From assembly GCF_014041935.1 (NCBI RefSeq), contig NZ_CP059491.1, positions 3,596,001 through 3,660,000 of the forward strand: DNA of 64,000 nt, read 5' to 3'. This document shows positions 1 to 8,923 of this stretch, in pieces; the first letter of the stretch is position 1; every line of letters starts with the position of its first letter. The notes beneath the pieces are model-generated. The model made no database searches. It saw only the letters and a program-made list of their open reading frames with translations, and was not told where the DNA came from. The DNA comes from Gordonia jinghuaiqii. Its GTDB lineage: Bacteria > Actinomycetota > Actinomycetes > Mycobacteriales > Mycobacteriaceae. The position numbers and the translations under genes were made by a program.

Positions 1-81
1 CGCCGTGCCCACCTCGGCCGCGAGATCGAGGTAGAGCTGGTCGACAGGACCGGACGAGCAATAGACGCAGACGGCACTCAC
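1..81 (-). CDS. LOG-family (TIGR00730) protein, 5' end only
   Basis: The first 27 codons of a gene that continues beyond the window edge. It starts with GTG and reads VSAVCVYCSSGPVDQLYLDL, the typical N-terminus of LOG (lonely guy, Rossmann-fold, cytokinin-riboside 5'-monophosphate phosphoribohydrolase-like) proteins. Its GTG overlaps the TGA of the upstream LOG gene (GTGA), so the two are translationally coupled paralogues. LOG enzymes release a nucleobase from a nucleoside monophosphate. The PGGxGTxxE signature lies outside the window, so activity cannot be judged. Confidence 0.75.
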   Translation of the reverse strand, partial: MSAVCVYCSSGPVDQLYLDLAAEVGTA

Positions 82-935
82 CGCGCCATCGTGCCATCGA
101 CGTCGGATCCGGTCTGGAGCGGCCCGGAATCAGATCCGGCCCCGGCGGCCTCGATGGCGGCCACCACGTCGCCGGGATCGTCGACGACGGTCAGCAGATC
201 CAGGTCCTCGGGCGAGATCATCCCCCGGGCAGCCAGGACGTCCCGCATCCAGTCGAGCAGGCCACCCCAGAAGTCGCTGCCCACCAACACGATCGGGAAG
301 CGCACCACCTTCTTGGTCTGCACCAGGGTGAGCGCCTCGAAGAGTTCGTCGAGGGTTCCCATCCCGCCCGGCAGACAGACGAAGGCCTGCGCGTACTTCA
401 CGAACATCGTCTTGCGGACGAAGAAGTAGCGGAAGTTCATCCCGAGGTCGACCCACGGGTTGAGACCCTGCTCGAACGGCAACTCGATGTTGAGGCCGAT
501 CGACTGCGCACCGGCCTGGTGGGCGCCCTGATTGACGGCCTGCATCGCGCCGGGACCGCCGCCGGTGATGACCGCATAGCCTGCCTCGCCGAGCGCGCGA
601 CCGACCCGCACGCCCAGCTGGTACTCCGCCGACTCCGGGGCCAGCCGGGCCGACCCGAAGACCGTCACCGCCTCGGCGACCTCACTCATGGCGTCGAAAC
701 CGGCGACGAACTCCGACTGGATGCGCAGCACACGCCACGAGTCACGCATGGTGCGGTCGGCGCGGCGCTGCGCATCGCGCGGATCCACCCATTCCAGGAG
801 CCGGCGGTCGGTGGTCTCGCCCCGCTGGCCCTGACGGATTCGGATCGGACCGACATAACAGACATCGGCGTCGTTCTCGGCGCCCGCCGGGCCGGACGTG
901 CCGGCGCCGGAAGTGCTGGGGTCCGGGTTGGTCAT
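78..935 (-). CDS. LOG-family / TIGR00730 Rossmann-fold nucleotide hydrolase
   Basis: About 285 residues. The central region carries VFGSARLAP, GGGPGAMQAVNQGAHQAG and the LOG signature PGGMGTLDELFEALTLVQT, which in characterised members binds the phosphoribosyl group and supplies the catalytic Arg/Glu. A disordered Thr/Ser/Gly-rich N-terminus (about 30 residues) and C-terminus flank the domain. The ATG at 935 is preferred over the in-frame GTG at 944: a TAGCGT box (43-48 bases past 900, minus strand) ends exactly 7 nt before the ATG, giving a leaderless start, and the GTG would lie inside that box. It overlaps a second LOG gene downstream, so two paralogues form an operon. The probable role is nucleotide or purine salvage hydrolysis; the substrate is unknown. 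Confidence 0.88.
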   Translation of the reverse strand: MTNPDPSTSGAGTSGPAGAENDADVCYVGPIRIRQGQRGETTDRRLLEWVDPRDAQRRADRTMRDSWRVLRIQSEFVAGFDAMSEVAEAVTVFGSARLAPESAEYQLGVRVGRALGEAGYAVITGGGPGAMQAVNQGAHQAGAQSIGLNIELPFEQGLNPWVDLGMNFRYFFVRKTMFVKYAQAFVCLPGGMGTLDELFEALTLVQTKKVVRFPIVLVGSDFWGGLLDWMRDVLAARGMISPEDLDLLTVVDDPGDVVAAIEAAGAGSDSGPLQTGSDVDGTMAR

Positions 936-978
936 GCCGGCCACGCTAGCAGCGGCCCGGCCGGGCCCCCGGCGATCG

Positions 979-2079
979 TCAGGACAGGTACGCGCGCAGC
1001 AACTCGGTGACCGCGTGGATCTGTTCGGTCGGTACCCGCTCGTCGACGCGGTGCGCGAGGTTGGGGTCGCCGGGGCCCAGGTTCACCGCGGGGATGCCGA
1101 GCGCGGAGAACCGGGAGACGTCGGTCCAGCCGTACTTGGCGCGGAAACGGCCGCCGGCGGCGTCGACGAGTGCCGCCGCGGCCGGATGACCCAGCCCGGG
1201 CAGCGCCCCCGCCGCCGAATCGGTGACCTCGAGGGAGACGGTGCCGTCGCCGAGGTCCGCGGCGAACACCTCGCGGACATGGTCGAGGGCCTGCTCGACG
1301 GAACGGTCCGGGGCGAAGCGGAAGTTGACGTCGACGTGGGCCGCGTCGGGGATCACGTTGCCGGCCACCCCGCCGCCGAGCGCGACCGCGGAGAGCCCCT
1401 CGCGATATTCACAGCCGTCGATGTCGACGCGGCGGGGCTCGTAGGCGGCGAGCGTCGTCAGCACCCGGCCGAGTTTGTGGACGGCGTTGTCCCCCATCCA
1501 CGACCGGGCCGAATGCGACCGTGTCCCCGACGTCGACAGCCGGACGCGCAGCGTCCCCTGACACCCCGCCTCGATGAGGCCGGCCGTGGGTTCGCCGAGG
1601 ATGGCGACGTCACCGGCCAGCCACTCGGGCAGGTCGCGTTCGATGTCGTTGAGACCGTTGAACTCCGCCGCGATCTCCTCGCAGTCGTAGAAGATCAGGG
1701 TGAGGTCGTGGGCCGGTTCCTCGAGGGTGGCGGCGAGATGCAGGAAGACCGCATCTCCGGACTTCATGTCCACGGTCCCGCAGCCGTGCAGGACATCGCC
1801 CTCCTCCGGGTGCGTCTCGCGGCGATGCGGAAGGTTCCCGGCGACCGGCACGGTGTCGAGGTGCCCGGCGAGGATGACCCGCTGCGCCCGACCGCGGTCG
1901 GTGCGGGCGAGGACGCGGTTGCCGTGTCGGCGGATCTCGAAACCGGTCGTCTGCTCGCGCAGGGCGGACTCCACGGCGTCGGCGATCGCCGCCTCGTCGC
2001 GCGACTCACTCGAGATGTCGACGAGGGCCGCGGTCAGTTCGACGGGATCGGCGGCGAGATCGAGGGCTGGGATGCTCAC
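979..2079 (-). CDS. dapE: Succinyl-diaminopimelate desuccinylase
   Basis: A 366-residue M20-family zinc peptidase homologue. It hydrolyses N-succinyl-L,L-2,6-diaminopimelate to L,L-DAP and succinate in the cytosol, in the lysine and peptidoglycan DAP pathway. Visible metal and catalytic motifs are [11 protein letters not shown] (His and Asp), [11 protein letters not shown] (bridging Asp), [13 protein letters not shown] (paired Glu) and ILGEPTAG (second Glu-Pro). The length suits the actinobacterial DapE type. GTG start; a GGGAG lies close upstream and a TACGGT box lies 6 nt before the start, so it may be read leaderless. It lies near dapD (divergent, with the DM13 gene between them) and dapC, so the window holds three enzymes of the succinylase branch. 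Confidence 0.93.
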   Translation of the reverse strand: MSIPALDLAADPVELTAALVDISSESRDEAAIADAVESALREQTTGFEIRRHGNRVLARTDRGRAQRVILAGHLDTVPVAGNLPHRRETHPEEGDVLHGCGTVDMKSGDAVFLHLAATLEEPAHDLTLIFYDCEEIAAEFNGLNDIERDLPEWLAGDVAILGEPTAGLIEAGCQGTLRVRLSTSGTRSHSARSWMGDNAVHKLGRVLTTLAAYEPRRVDIDGCEYREGLSAVALGGGVAGNVIPDAAHVDVNFRFAPDRSVEQALDHVREVFAADLGDGTVSLEVTDSAAGALPGLGHPAAAALVDAAGGRFRAKYGWTDVSRFSALGIPAVNLGPGDPNLAHRVDERVPTEQIHAVTELLRAYLS

Positions 2080-2112
2080 GCTCCCACCGTAATGGGAGGG
2101 TTTCCACGGGGT

Positions 2113-2697
2113 TCAGCCGGCGGCGGGCGGCGCGGTGAGCTCGGCGGCGCCGAAGGAGACGCTGAACTTCACGCACCACAGAAAGACGGCCCGATACTCG
2201 CCGAGGTCGACGTCGGCGGGTATCTCGTAGACCTGGTTGCCCTTGTTGCCCTTGATCATGCCGAGGTCGACGTGTGGGGCGTCGGCGGCGGTGCGCCACC
2301 CGCTGAAGCCGTCGACCACCTCGGCCCGCGACAGCCAGACGTGGACGTCGGGGCCGGTGGTGGTGTCGAGATCCTCGATCGCCAGAATCCTGGTGCCATC
2401 CGGTTTCTCGATGACGGACACCGCACCGGAGGTGGAGTGCTCGTGACTGATCAGGTCCCCGGCGGCGAGCACAACCGGTCCGGCAGCCGGCGGCCGGCCG
2501 GGCTCCGACGTCGTCGGCGTCACCGCGACGGGGATGGCGTCGTCGATCTCGGTGTCGACGAAGATCAGCCACGGCTGGAAGATCACCGCTCCCACCGCTA
2601 CGCCGACCACCACCACCACCACGCCCAGCCCGCCGAGCACCCACGGCCACCGACGTCGGCGTCGTGGCGGTGCGGGAGGCTGTGCAGGTCCGGTCAC
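2113..2697 (-). CDS. Membrane-anchored DM13-domain protein
   Basis: About 194 residues from a GTG start. A Pro/Arg-rich cytoplasmic N-terminus is followed by one transmembrane helix (WPWVLGGLGVVVVVVGVAVG) and an extracytoplasmic C-terminal DM13 domain, recognised from DLDTTTGPDVHVWLS, IKGNKGNQVYEIP and the final VFLWCVKFSVSFGAAEL with its conserved Cys. DM13 domains are proposed to be redox or electron-transfer modules in secreted and membrane proteins; the function here is unproven. The longer open frame to 2802 is rejected because it would run into the dapD promoter. It is transcribed toward dapE and divergently from dapD. Confidence 0.8.
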   Translation of the reverse strand: MTGPAQPPAPPRRRRRWPWVLGGLGVVVVVVGVAVGAVIFQPWLIFVDTEIDDAIPVAVTPTTSEPGRPPAAGPVVLAAGDLISHEHSTSGAVSVIEKPDGTRILAIEDLDTTTGPDVHVWLSRAEVVDGFSGWRTAADAPHVDLGMIKGNKGNQVYEIPADVDLGEYRAVFLWCVKFSVSFGAAELTAPPAAG

Positions 2698-2810
2698 GAC
2701 TCGACGATAGGAGCCGGGAACCGCGCCGACCAGGGCATTGAGCCGTTTGGATGACGGATGTGCGCCGCATGTGCGACGGGTGGTCGCCGGGCGGCGGACC
2801 ACCGATCACC

Positions 2811-2816
2811 TACACT
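2811..2816 (+). promoter_or_regulatory. -10 box for leaderless dapD
   Basis: TACACT ends 8 nt before the dapD GTG, with no purine-rich ribosome-binding site between. The spacing predicts transcription starting at or within a base or two of the start codon, a leaderless mRNA as is common in actinobacteria. Confidence 0.5.
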
Positions 2817-2824
2817 CAGGTCTC

Positions 2825-3790
2825 GTGACAACTACTGGCGCACACGCAACCGGCATCGCGACCGTCATCGACGGTGGCTCGACCCCGGGAGTCGTCCTCG
2901 ACGTGTGGTTCCCCGCACCCGAACTCGACGGCGTCGAGAAGGCGGAGACCGTCACCCTCGACACCGACTCCACCCCCGAAGAGCTGCGCGACCTGGTGGG
3001 TGTCGACCGGGCGCGCGGCGTGAAGACCGTGGCCGTCCACACCGGCATCGCCGATCTCAGCGCCGCACCGGTGGACGCCTACGACGTCTACCTGCGCCTG
3101 CACCTGCTGTCGCATCGCCTCATCGAACCCCACGGCGCCAACCTCGAGGGCATGTTCGGGATGCTCACCAATGTGGTGTGGACCAACCACGGCCCCTGCG
3201 CCATCGAGAACTTCGAGTCGGTGCGCGCGAAGTTGCGCGCCCGCGGTCCGGTCACGGTGTACTCGATCGACAAGTTCCCGCGCATGGTCGACTACGTCGT
3301 CCCCGGCGGTGTGCGCATCGGCGACGCCGACCGCGTCCGCCTCGGTGCCCACCTCGCCGCGGGCACCACGGTGATGCACGAGGGCTTCGTGAACTTCAAC
3401 GCCGGCACGCTGGGGTCGTCGATGGTCGAGGGCCGCATCTCGGCCGGCGTCGTCGTGGGCGACGGTTCGGACATCGGAGGCGGCGCCTCGACGATGGGCA
3501 CCCTGTCCGGTGGCGGCAAGGAGATCATCGCACTGGGCAAGCGTTGTCTGCTCGGCGCCAACTCCGGCTGCGGCATCCCGCTCGGAAACGACTGCGTCAT
3601 CGAGGCAGGCCTGTACGTCACCGCCGGCACCAAGGTGACCGGCCCGGACGGCGCCGAGATCAAGGCGCGTGAGCTCTCCGGACAGTCGAACCTGCTGTTC
3701 CGTCGCAACAGCCTGACCGGCGCGGTCGAGGTCGTGCCGTGGAAGGGCGACGGCATCGCCCTGAACGAGGCGCTGCACAAGAACGACTGA
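2825..3790 (+). CDS. dapD: Tetrahydrodipicolinate N-succinyltransferase
   Basis: 321 residues; transfers succinyl from succinyl-CoA to tetrahydrodipicolinate, the committed step of the succinylase lysine/DAP branch. The C-terminal half is a left-handed beta-helix of hexapeptide repeats, visible as runs such as [40 protein letters not shown] and [20 protein letters not shown]. The N-terminal half is the actinobacterial-type DapD domain rather than the shorter E. coli form. GTG at 2825 is chosen because [14 protein letters not shown] begins the conserved protein and a TACACT box sits just upstream; the frame extends further upstream only by chance. A strong hairpin follows the stop. Confidence 0.94.
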   Translation: MTTTGAHATGIATVIDGGSTPGVVLDVWFPAPELDGVEKAETVTLDTDSTPEELRDLVGVDRARGVKTVAVHTGIADLSAAPVDAYDVYLRLHLLSHRLIEPHGANLEGMFGMLTNVVWTNHGPCAIENFESVRAKLRARGPVTVYSIDKFPRMVDYVVPGGVRIGDADRVRLGAHLAAGTTVMHEGFVNFNAGTLGSSMVEGRISAGVVVGDGSDIGGGASTMGTLSGGGKEIIALGKRCLLGANSGCGIPLGNDCVIEAGLYVTAGTKVTGPDGAEIKARELSGQSNLLFRRNSLTGAVEVVPWKGDGIALNEALHKND

Positions 3791-3818
3791 TCCACGTAGC
3801 CAGACAACGTACAGGGCA

Positions 3819-3874
3819 GCCAGACGCACAGGGCGCCGGACGAGTCATCGTCCGGCGCCCTGCGTGCGTCTGGC
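3819..3874. terminator. Bidirectional terminator hairpin
   Basis: Two arms of about 25 nt pair almost perfectly: GCCAGACGCACAGGGCGCCG begins the left arm and its complement, with one 2-nt bulge, forms the right, around a 4-nt loop. It sits between the convergent dapD and the 3882-6056 gene and probably ends both transcripts. Confidence 0.85.
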
Positions 3875-3881
3875 TACGTCC

Positions 3882-6056
3882 CTACCGTGATGCCGACGCG
3901 ATTTCGGCGTCGTCGGCCACCGCGGTCTTCTCGTCGACCGCGTCCTGGGACACCGGTTGCCCCGGGATCGGTTGCGGCGGCCGGGCGAAGAACCTGTCGA
4001 GGATCAACAGTGCGGCGAACGACGCCACCGCCCAGATCCCGAACGTCAGCAGGTGCGTCGACGTGACGTCTCCACCGAAGTACAGGATCGACCGCGCCGA
4101 CTCCACCGCCGCAGGCAACGGCAGCACGTCGTGCAGGAACCGGAAGATGTCCGGCGTCATGTAGACCGACAGCCCGCCACCCGAGGCCGGAACCCCGAGG
4201 AACATGAGCACCGCCACCACCGGTAGCACTGCGAGCAGCCCGATCATCCGCGTGAACACGGTGGTGAACAGCGCGGTGCTGAAGATGGCCGCGAGCCCCA
4301 GCCCGAACAGGGGCAGGAAGTGGCCGTCGATCGCGCCGACGATGAGATCGGCGATCACCCACAGCACCACCGACATGAAGACCGACCAGCCGGCCATGAT
4401 CGGGACCAGAATCCGCTTGCGCATGAGATCCGGTGCCGCATTGGCCAACACGATGATTAGCAGGAAGCCGGACATGATCCAGCCGATCGCGAGATAGAGA
4501 CTGACGGTGCCCACCGAGTCCTGCGAATCGAGCGGGGTGAGATCGGTGATGTTCAGCGTCATCCCCTGGCTCTGGGCGACTTGCCCGAACACCGTCTGCA
4601 CGACCTGCTGCGCACTCATACCCGCAGCACCGTTGGTGATCAGGGTCGCCGACGGATTCTCCGCCGACGGCAGGACGTAGGCGGCCACGATCTCCCGGTC
4701 ACGCACGGCTGCTTCCGCATCGTCGGCAGAGGTCGTCGCAGTCAGCTCGAACAGGCCCGGCATGCTGCTCTGGAAACCGTCCCTGGCCTGCTCGGCCTGC
4801 GCCTCCGACGAGCCGACGACCGCGACGGGCATGTTCCGCGGTGTCGGTTCGCCCATCCCGCCGAGCATCGCCGACAACATCATCGCGACCATCGCCAACG
4901 GGAAGAACGCGAGGAGGGCGTACCGCACCCAGGTCTTGGGCGGCTTGACGCCACCGGTCATCGACACCATCGACTGCACGGGTTCTTCGTGGTTGCGGCG
5001 ACGCTTCACGGCGTCGATCCCGGCGACTGCGGCCAGCGCCAGCACAGCACCGATCACGAGGACCACGAGGTGCCCCCCGACGCCGTTGCCGTCGAAGTAC
5101 ATGACCGAGCGGAACGCCTCGCCTGCTGCCGGCGTCGGTAGGAAGCCGTGCAACCACGGGAAGATGCCGGGCATCGTGTAGACCGACATACCCATGTTCG
5201 ACGCCGGGATGCCCAGCACCATCAGGAACAGCATGCCGGCCAGCACCGCGAGCGGGCCGAGGATCCGTGTGAGGAACAACTGGACCGCGCCGACCGCGAA
5301 CACGGCCAGCCAGCCGATGCCGAGCACCTCCCAGGCGCTGCCCTGCGCTGCACCGAGGACGGGTCCGGCGATGATCCAGGTCAGCAGACTGGCGATACCC
5401 GACCACGCCGCCAGGATCGGCACGATGCGGCGCAGCCGCAGAAGCTCTGGGGCCGAGGAGAGCAGCAGACTCAGCGGCATGTAGCCGGCGAGGATCAGGG
5501 CGGTCACCATGAACATCGGCGCCAGTCCGGCCGAATCCTCGGCAGGTAGCGGCACCAGATCCTCGGACTGGATCCGCAATCCCTCCGCCGCCAGATGCGG
5601 CGCCACGAGTCCAGTGACCGCCGTCGCCTGGGAGGCACCGGCAGAGCCTGCGGTGTACACGGTCGCCGAGGTGTCGTCGACCGCGGTGGGCAGCACGACG
5701 GCACCCGAGGCCTCGCGGTCGACGACCATCTGGCGCGCGGTCTCCGCGGAGTCGACCACCCGGATGTCCACGGCGTCGGCGCCGGCGTTCTCCAGGGTCG
5801 CCGCGAACCGCTCGGCGTCCGGGGTCGAGCCGGCCACGGCGATCGGCATGTCGTTGGGCTGCGGGTCGTGCATGGACCCGAGGTAGCCGGTGATCATCAT
5901 GACCACCATCAGGAACGGGAACACGAACGCGAAGCCGTAACGCCCGATCTTCATCTTGCGCGCCTGTTTGGCGGCTTCGAGTTCGGCATCGGTGGCGTCG
6001 TGCGCCGAGACCGTGTCGTCGGACTTGTCGGTGTGGGCCGGTGAGGGCGTGGCCAC
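3882..6056 (-). CDS. Tandem-duplicated YhgE/ABC-2-like membrane protein
   Basis: 724 residues made of two homologous halves. Each half has a short cytoplasmic basic stretch (KMKIGRYGFAFVFPFL; KTWVRYALLAFFPLAM), one membrane helix, a 150-residue extracytoplasmic domain starting near NDMPIAVAGS or RNMPVAVVGS, and five more helices ending in MSVYTMPGIFPWLHGFLPTP or LSVYMTPDIFRFLHDVLPLP, followed by the shared A(G/V)E(A/S)xRSxxYF. This topology resembles the YhgE/Pip and ABC-2 permease-like families, whose roles are mostly unknown (some in export or phage adsorption). GTG at 6056 is preceded by a perfect AGGAGG; the longer frame upstream is not needed. A divergent TetR gene probably controls it, which would suit a stress- or drug-induced exporter. 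No ATPase gene is adjacent. Confidence 0.72.
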   Translation of the reverse strand: MATPSPAHTDKSDDTVSAHDATDAELEAAKQARKMKIGRYGFAFVFPFLMVVMMITGYLGSMHDPQPNDMPIAVAGSTPDAERFAATLENAGADAVDIRVVDSAETARQMVVDREASGAVVLPTAVDDTSATVYTAGSAGASQATAVTGLVAPHLAAEGLRIQSEDLVPLPAEDSAGLAPMFMVTALILAGYMPLSLLLSSAPELLRLRRIVPILAAWSGIASLLTWIIAGPVLGAAQGSAWEVLGIGWLAVFAVGAVQLFLTRILGPLAVLAGMLFLMVLGIPASNMGMSVYTMPGIFPWLHGFLPTPAAGEAFRSVMYFDGNGVGGHLVVLVIGAVLALAAVAGIDAVKRRRNHEEPVQSMVSMTGGVKPPKTWVRYALLAFFPLAMVAMMLSAMLGGMGEPTPRNMPVAVVGSSEAQAEQARDGFQSSMPGLFELTATTSADDAEAAVRDREIVAAYVLPSAENPSATLITNGAAGMSAQQVVQTVFGQVAQSQGMTLNITDLTPLDSQDSVGTVSLYLAIGWIMSGFLLIIVLANAAPDLMRKRILVPIMAGWSVFMSVVLWVIADLIVGAIDGHFLPLFGLGLAAIFSTALFTTVFTRMIGLLAVLPVVAVLMFLGVPASGGGLSVYMTPDIFRFLHDVLPLPAAVESARSILYFGGDVTSTHLLTFGIWAVASFAALLILDRFFARPPQPIPGQPVSQDAVDEKTAVADDAEIASASR

Positions 6057-6272
6057 AGAACCTCCTGGATGTTCGGAAAGGGGCCGCTCGCACTCGCCGA
6101 CCGCGCACCTTCGACGGCACGGGAAACTGGCACGCACGAGTTCGCGGCGACTTCCATAATTTACGCCACATGTCTTAAAATAACGAATACAGTGCGGAGT
6201 GATCTTCGTCGTAGGCTCTCTGCGGCGAGACATACCGCGGACCAGCGATGACGAGAACAAGGCGGCGACCCG
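6057..6272. promoter_or_regulatory. Divergent promoter region, membrane protein / TetR
   Basis: 216 nt separate the two divergent genes. It holds the AGGAGG of the minus-strand gene at 6062-6067 and an unusually AT-rich stretch around 6157-6195. I see no clean palindrome; ATGTCT near 6170 and AGACAT near 6230 are a weak, widely spaced inverted pair. The TetR operator is expected here. Confidence 0.4.
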
Positions 6273-6932
6273 ATGGGACGACACGGCGAGGCGGCACGCC
6301 GCGCGCTACTGGACGCGGCGGAGGAACTATTCGCCACGCAAGGGATCGACTCGGTGTCCAACCGGCGGATCTGCGTGCACGCGGGTAACGCGAACCACTC
6401 GGCGGTCAGCTACCACTTCGGCGGCCGCGAGGCGATGCTCCGCGAGCTCGTCGAGCGCCACACCCAGCGGACGCGTGTGCTGCGTGCGGAGATGATGGCC
6501 GCGTTGCCCGCCGAGCCGCTCATCGCCGACCTCCTGCGTTGCCTCATCCAGCCGGTCACGCAAACCCTCGACGGCCTGCCGTTGCCGTCGTGGCGCGCGC
6601 GATTCGTACTCCAGGCGCGCGATGTACCCGCACTCGCCACCCTCGTCGCCGAAGTCGCCAAAGCCGATTCGGTGGTCGACGAGATGGTGACCGCGATCGC
6701 ACACCAGATGTCCTGGTTGCCCGGAGACGTCATCCGGGGACGCATCTGGATTCTGGCGCGCATGGTCGTCGACGTGTGCGCCGAGTACGAGGCTGCGATC
6801 GCCGCCGGGAAGACCGATCCCCAGTGGGCCGCCTTCGGAGGTTTCCTCACCGACGCGGCCGCCGGGATGCTCTCGGCACCGGTGACGGAACCGAGCTCGT
6901 TCAGCCCCGCCTCACCGGGGGTGCTGCTCTAG
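6273..6932 (+). CDS. TetR-family transcriptional regulator
   Basis: 219 residues. The N-terminal helix-turn-helix is plain: RRALLDAAEELFATQGIDSV, then NANHSAVSYHFGGREAMLREL, the usual TetR YHxFGxKexL recognition segment. The C-terminal ligand domain is not assignable to a subfamily. It is divergent from the duplicated membrane protein, the usual arrangement for a repressor of an exporter gene. Confidence 0.88.
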   Translation: MGRHGEAARRALLDAAEELFATQGIDSVSNRRICVHAGNANHSAVSYHFGGREAMLRELVERHTQRTRVLRAEMMAALPAEPLIADLLRCLIQPVTQTLDGLPLPSWRARFVLQARDVPALATLVAEVAKADSVVDEMVTAIAHQMSWLPGDVIRGRIWILARMVVDVCAEYEAAIAAGKTDPQWAAFGGFLTDAAAGMLSAPVTEPSSFSPASPGVLL

Positions 6933-6956
6933 CCCCGCCTGGCCGGTACGACGCGG

Positions 6957-8099
6957 TCAGGCCGCCAGGCGCTCGGCGGCGCTGCGGATGCGCTCATCGG
7001 TGGCCGTCAACGCCATCCGAACGTGCCGGCGCCCGGCAGGTCCATAGAAATCGCCTGGCGCACAGAGGATTCCGCGTTCCGCCAACCACGCGACGGTGTC
7101 GCGGCACGGCTCGTCGCGGGTGGCCCACAGGTACAGTCCGGCCTCGGAGTGATCGACGCGGAAACCCGCCGCCTCGACAGCGGCGAGCAGCATGCGGCGC
7201 CGGGCCGCGTAGCGCTCACGCTGTTCGTCGACGTGGGCGTCGTCGCGCAGCGCCGCGGTCATCGCGCCCTGGATCGGGAACGGCAACATGAGGCCCGCAT
7301 GCTTGCGGACGGCGAGCAGCTCGGCGATGAGGTCGGTGTCGCCGGCGAAGAAGCCCGCACGGTACGACGCGAGATTGGAGATCTTCGACAGCGAGTGGAC
7401 GGCGAGCAGCCCGGTGTGGTCGCCGTCGCACACCCGCGGGTCGAGAACGGAGAGCGGTTCACCCTCCCAGCTCAGACCCAGGTAACACTCGTCGGAGACC
7501 ACCACGGTGCCCCGTTCGCGTGCCCAGCCGACCACCTTGCGCAGGTGGTCGAGACCCAGGATCTTGCCCGTCGGGTTCGACGGTGAGTTGATGAACATCA
7601 ACGCCGGGTTCATCGGGCCGAGCGCGATGGTCGAGTCGGCGCGCACCGCGCGCGCACCCGCGAGGAGTGCACTGACCTCATAGGTCGGATAGGCGACCTC
7701 GGGGATGACCACGTCGTCGCCGGGGCCGAGCCCGAAGGTCGACGCCAGACCCGCGATGGCCTCCTTGGTCCCGATGACCGGCAGGATTCCCGACTGGTCG
7801 AGACCGGTGACCCCGTGACGCCGCATCAGCGACTCCGCCGCCGCCTCGCGCAGCTCGGTGGTGCCCGTCGTCGTCGGGTATCCGGGGAATGCCGAGGCGT
7901 CGGCGAGCGCCTCGCGGATCAGCGTCGGGACCGGATCGACCGGGGTGCCGACCGAGAGGTCGACGATGCCGTCGGGATGTGCGCGTGCGGCGGCCTTGGC
8001 GTCGGCGATCGTGTCCCACGGAAAGTCCGGCAGGCGCCGGCTCACACGTGTCGTCGACACGCGAAGCGGCGCTGCTGCACGGGACACCGGGGTGCTCAC
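6957..8099 (-). CDS. dapC: Succinyldiaminopimelate aminotransferase
   Basis: 380 residues, PLP-dependent class I/II aminotransferase that makes N-succinyl-L,L-DAP from N-succinyl-2-amino-6-ketopimelate and glutamate. Visible features are SVGTPVDPVPTLI, the PLP-phosphate region GTKEAIAGLASTFG, NSPSNPTGKIL (substrate and PLP Asn), SDECYLGLSWEG (Asp and Tyr), and the Schiff-base segment HSLSKISNLASYRAGFFAGD with its Lys. Start GTG 8099 (VSTPVSRAAAPLR) lies 26 nt after the fdxA stop; longer frames would overlap fdxA. The fdxA-dapC pairing is also what I recall from mycobacteria, supporting DapC rather than a generic aminotransferase. Confidence 0.91.
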   Translation of the reverse strand: MSTPVSRAAAPLRVSTTRVSRRLPDFPWDTIADAKAAARAHPDGIVDLSVGTPVDPVPTLIREALADASAFPGYPTTTGTTELREAAAESLMRRHGVTGLDQSGILPVIGTKEAIAGLASTFGLGPGDDVVIPEVAYPTYEVSALLAGARAVRADSTIALGPMNPALMFINSPSNPTGKILGLDHLRKVVGWARERGTVVVSDECYLGLSWEGEPLSVLDPRVCDGDHTGLLAVHSLSKISNLASYRAGFFAGDTDLIAELLAVRKHAGLMLPFPIQGAMTAALRDDAHVDEQRERYAARRRMLLAAVEAAGFRVDHSEAGLYLWATRDEPCRDTVAWLAERGILCAPGDFYGPAGRRHVRMALTATDERIRSAAERLAA

Positions 8100-8125
8100 T
8101 GCGGGTTCCCCATGGCGCGTCTCGG

Positions 8126-8452
8126 TCAGTCCTCGGCGTTCATCGGCGGCAGAGCTTTGATGAAGGCCGGATCGGCGTCGGTCTTGCCGACCTTGCTCGC
8201 GCCGCCGGGCGAGCCCAGGTCGTCGAAGAAGTCGGCGTTCGCGCTGACGTAGGGCTCCCACTCGTCGGGAACATCATCCTCGTAGAAGATCGCTTCGACC
8301 GGACACACCGGCTCGCACGCACCGCAGTCGACACACTCATCCGGCTGGATGTAGAGCATGCGTCCACCCTCGTAGATGCAGTCGACGGGGCATTCCTCCA
8401 CGCAGGCCTTGTCCAACACGTCGACGCAAGGCTCCGCGATGATGTAGGTCAC
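8126..8452 (-). CDS. fdxA: 7Fe ferredoxin FdxA/FdxC
   Basis: 108 residues; a small cytosolic electron carrier. The N-terminal cluster region is PCVDVLDKACVEECPVDCIY and the second is CVDCGACEPVCPVEAIF, giving the [3Fe-4S]/[4Fe-4S] cysteine set of mycobacterial-type ferredoxins. Two GTGs are adjacent; the second (8452) gives the usual TYIIAEPC start and sits 6-7 nt after AAGGAG. It is immediately upstream of dapC in the same direction. Confidence 0.93.
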   Translation of the reverse strand: MTYIIAEPCVDVLDKACVEECPVDCIYEGGRMLYIQPDECVDCGACEPVCPVEAIFYEDDVPDEWEPYVSANADFFDDLGSPGGASKVGKTDADPAFIKALPPMNAED

Positions 8453-8730
8453 CACTCACTCCTTCGCTAGGGAAGATCGTTGTCGGCGCGACAGGGATGA
8501 GCGGTTCGGCGTCGAACAACTCTCCGGCATCGGCACCGGTGCGATCCGAGGGCTGGTCGAACCGCAACCCACAGTATCCGCCCCGCAGATACCCAGGACG
8601 AAATCACCCCCGGCTCCAGAGCGCACAGGACGCCCTGTTGTAACGAGAATCACATCGTGAGCGAGTCACACGTCCACATCGAACCCGGGGTCGACGTCGC
8701 AGGCGGCCTGCCGCCTCGTATGCCCCAACT
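8453..8730. other. Intergenic stretch upstream of fdxA, no gene seen
   Basis: 278 nt between fdxA and a tautomerase remnant. It carries the AAGGAG of fdxA. Short open frames here have no recognisable protein features. It marks the left edge of the accessory sulfur/flavin island. Confidence 0.5.
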
Positions 8731-8856
8731 CTAAGTGCGCAGGTCCCGGACGATGACGGTGACGTGGTCGCGCGGGATCCGGAACGCGGTGACCAGCACG
8801 GAATGGACGGTCTCGATGAGACCTTCCTCGACGTCGTCAGGGTGTTCGGTTCGCAC
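8731..8856 (-). pseudogene. Tautomerase-like remnant or very short gene
   Basis: From a GTG at 8856 the frame gives 41 residues: VRTEHPDDVEEGLIETVHSV then LVTAFRIPRDHVTVIVRDLRT. The second half matches the helix-strand core of 4-oxalocrotonate tautomerase-like proteins (I-x-x-V-x-x-V ... P-x-x-x-V-x-V-I-V-R-D). The invariant N-terminal Met-Pro, whose proline is catalytic, is absent, and a stop lies shortly upstream in frame. Most likely a decayed gene; alternatively a divergent small protein. Confidence 0.4.
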
Positions 8857-8923
8857 TCGATGACTGAGCTCGGCATTGCCCAGCTACCCCGAGTCCGCTC
8901 TGGATGCCTCCGAATAGCCGCGA

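Noticed and set aside
898..2754. A 618-codon plus-strand open frame over dapE and the DM13 gene
   Set aside because: It is antisense to clearly conserved genes with recognisable motifs, and has no protein features; high GC causes long shadow frames.
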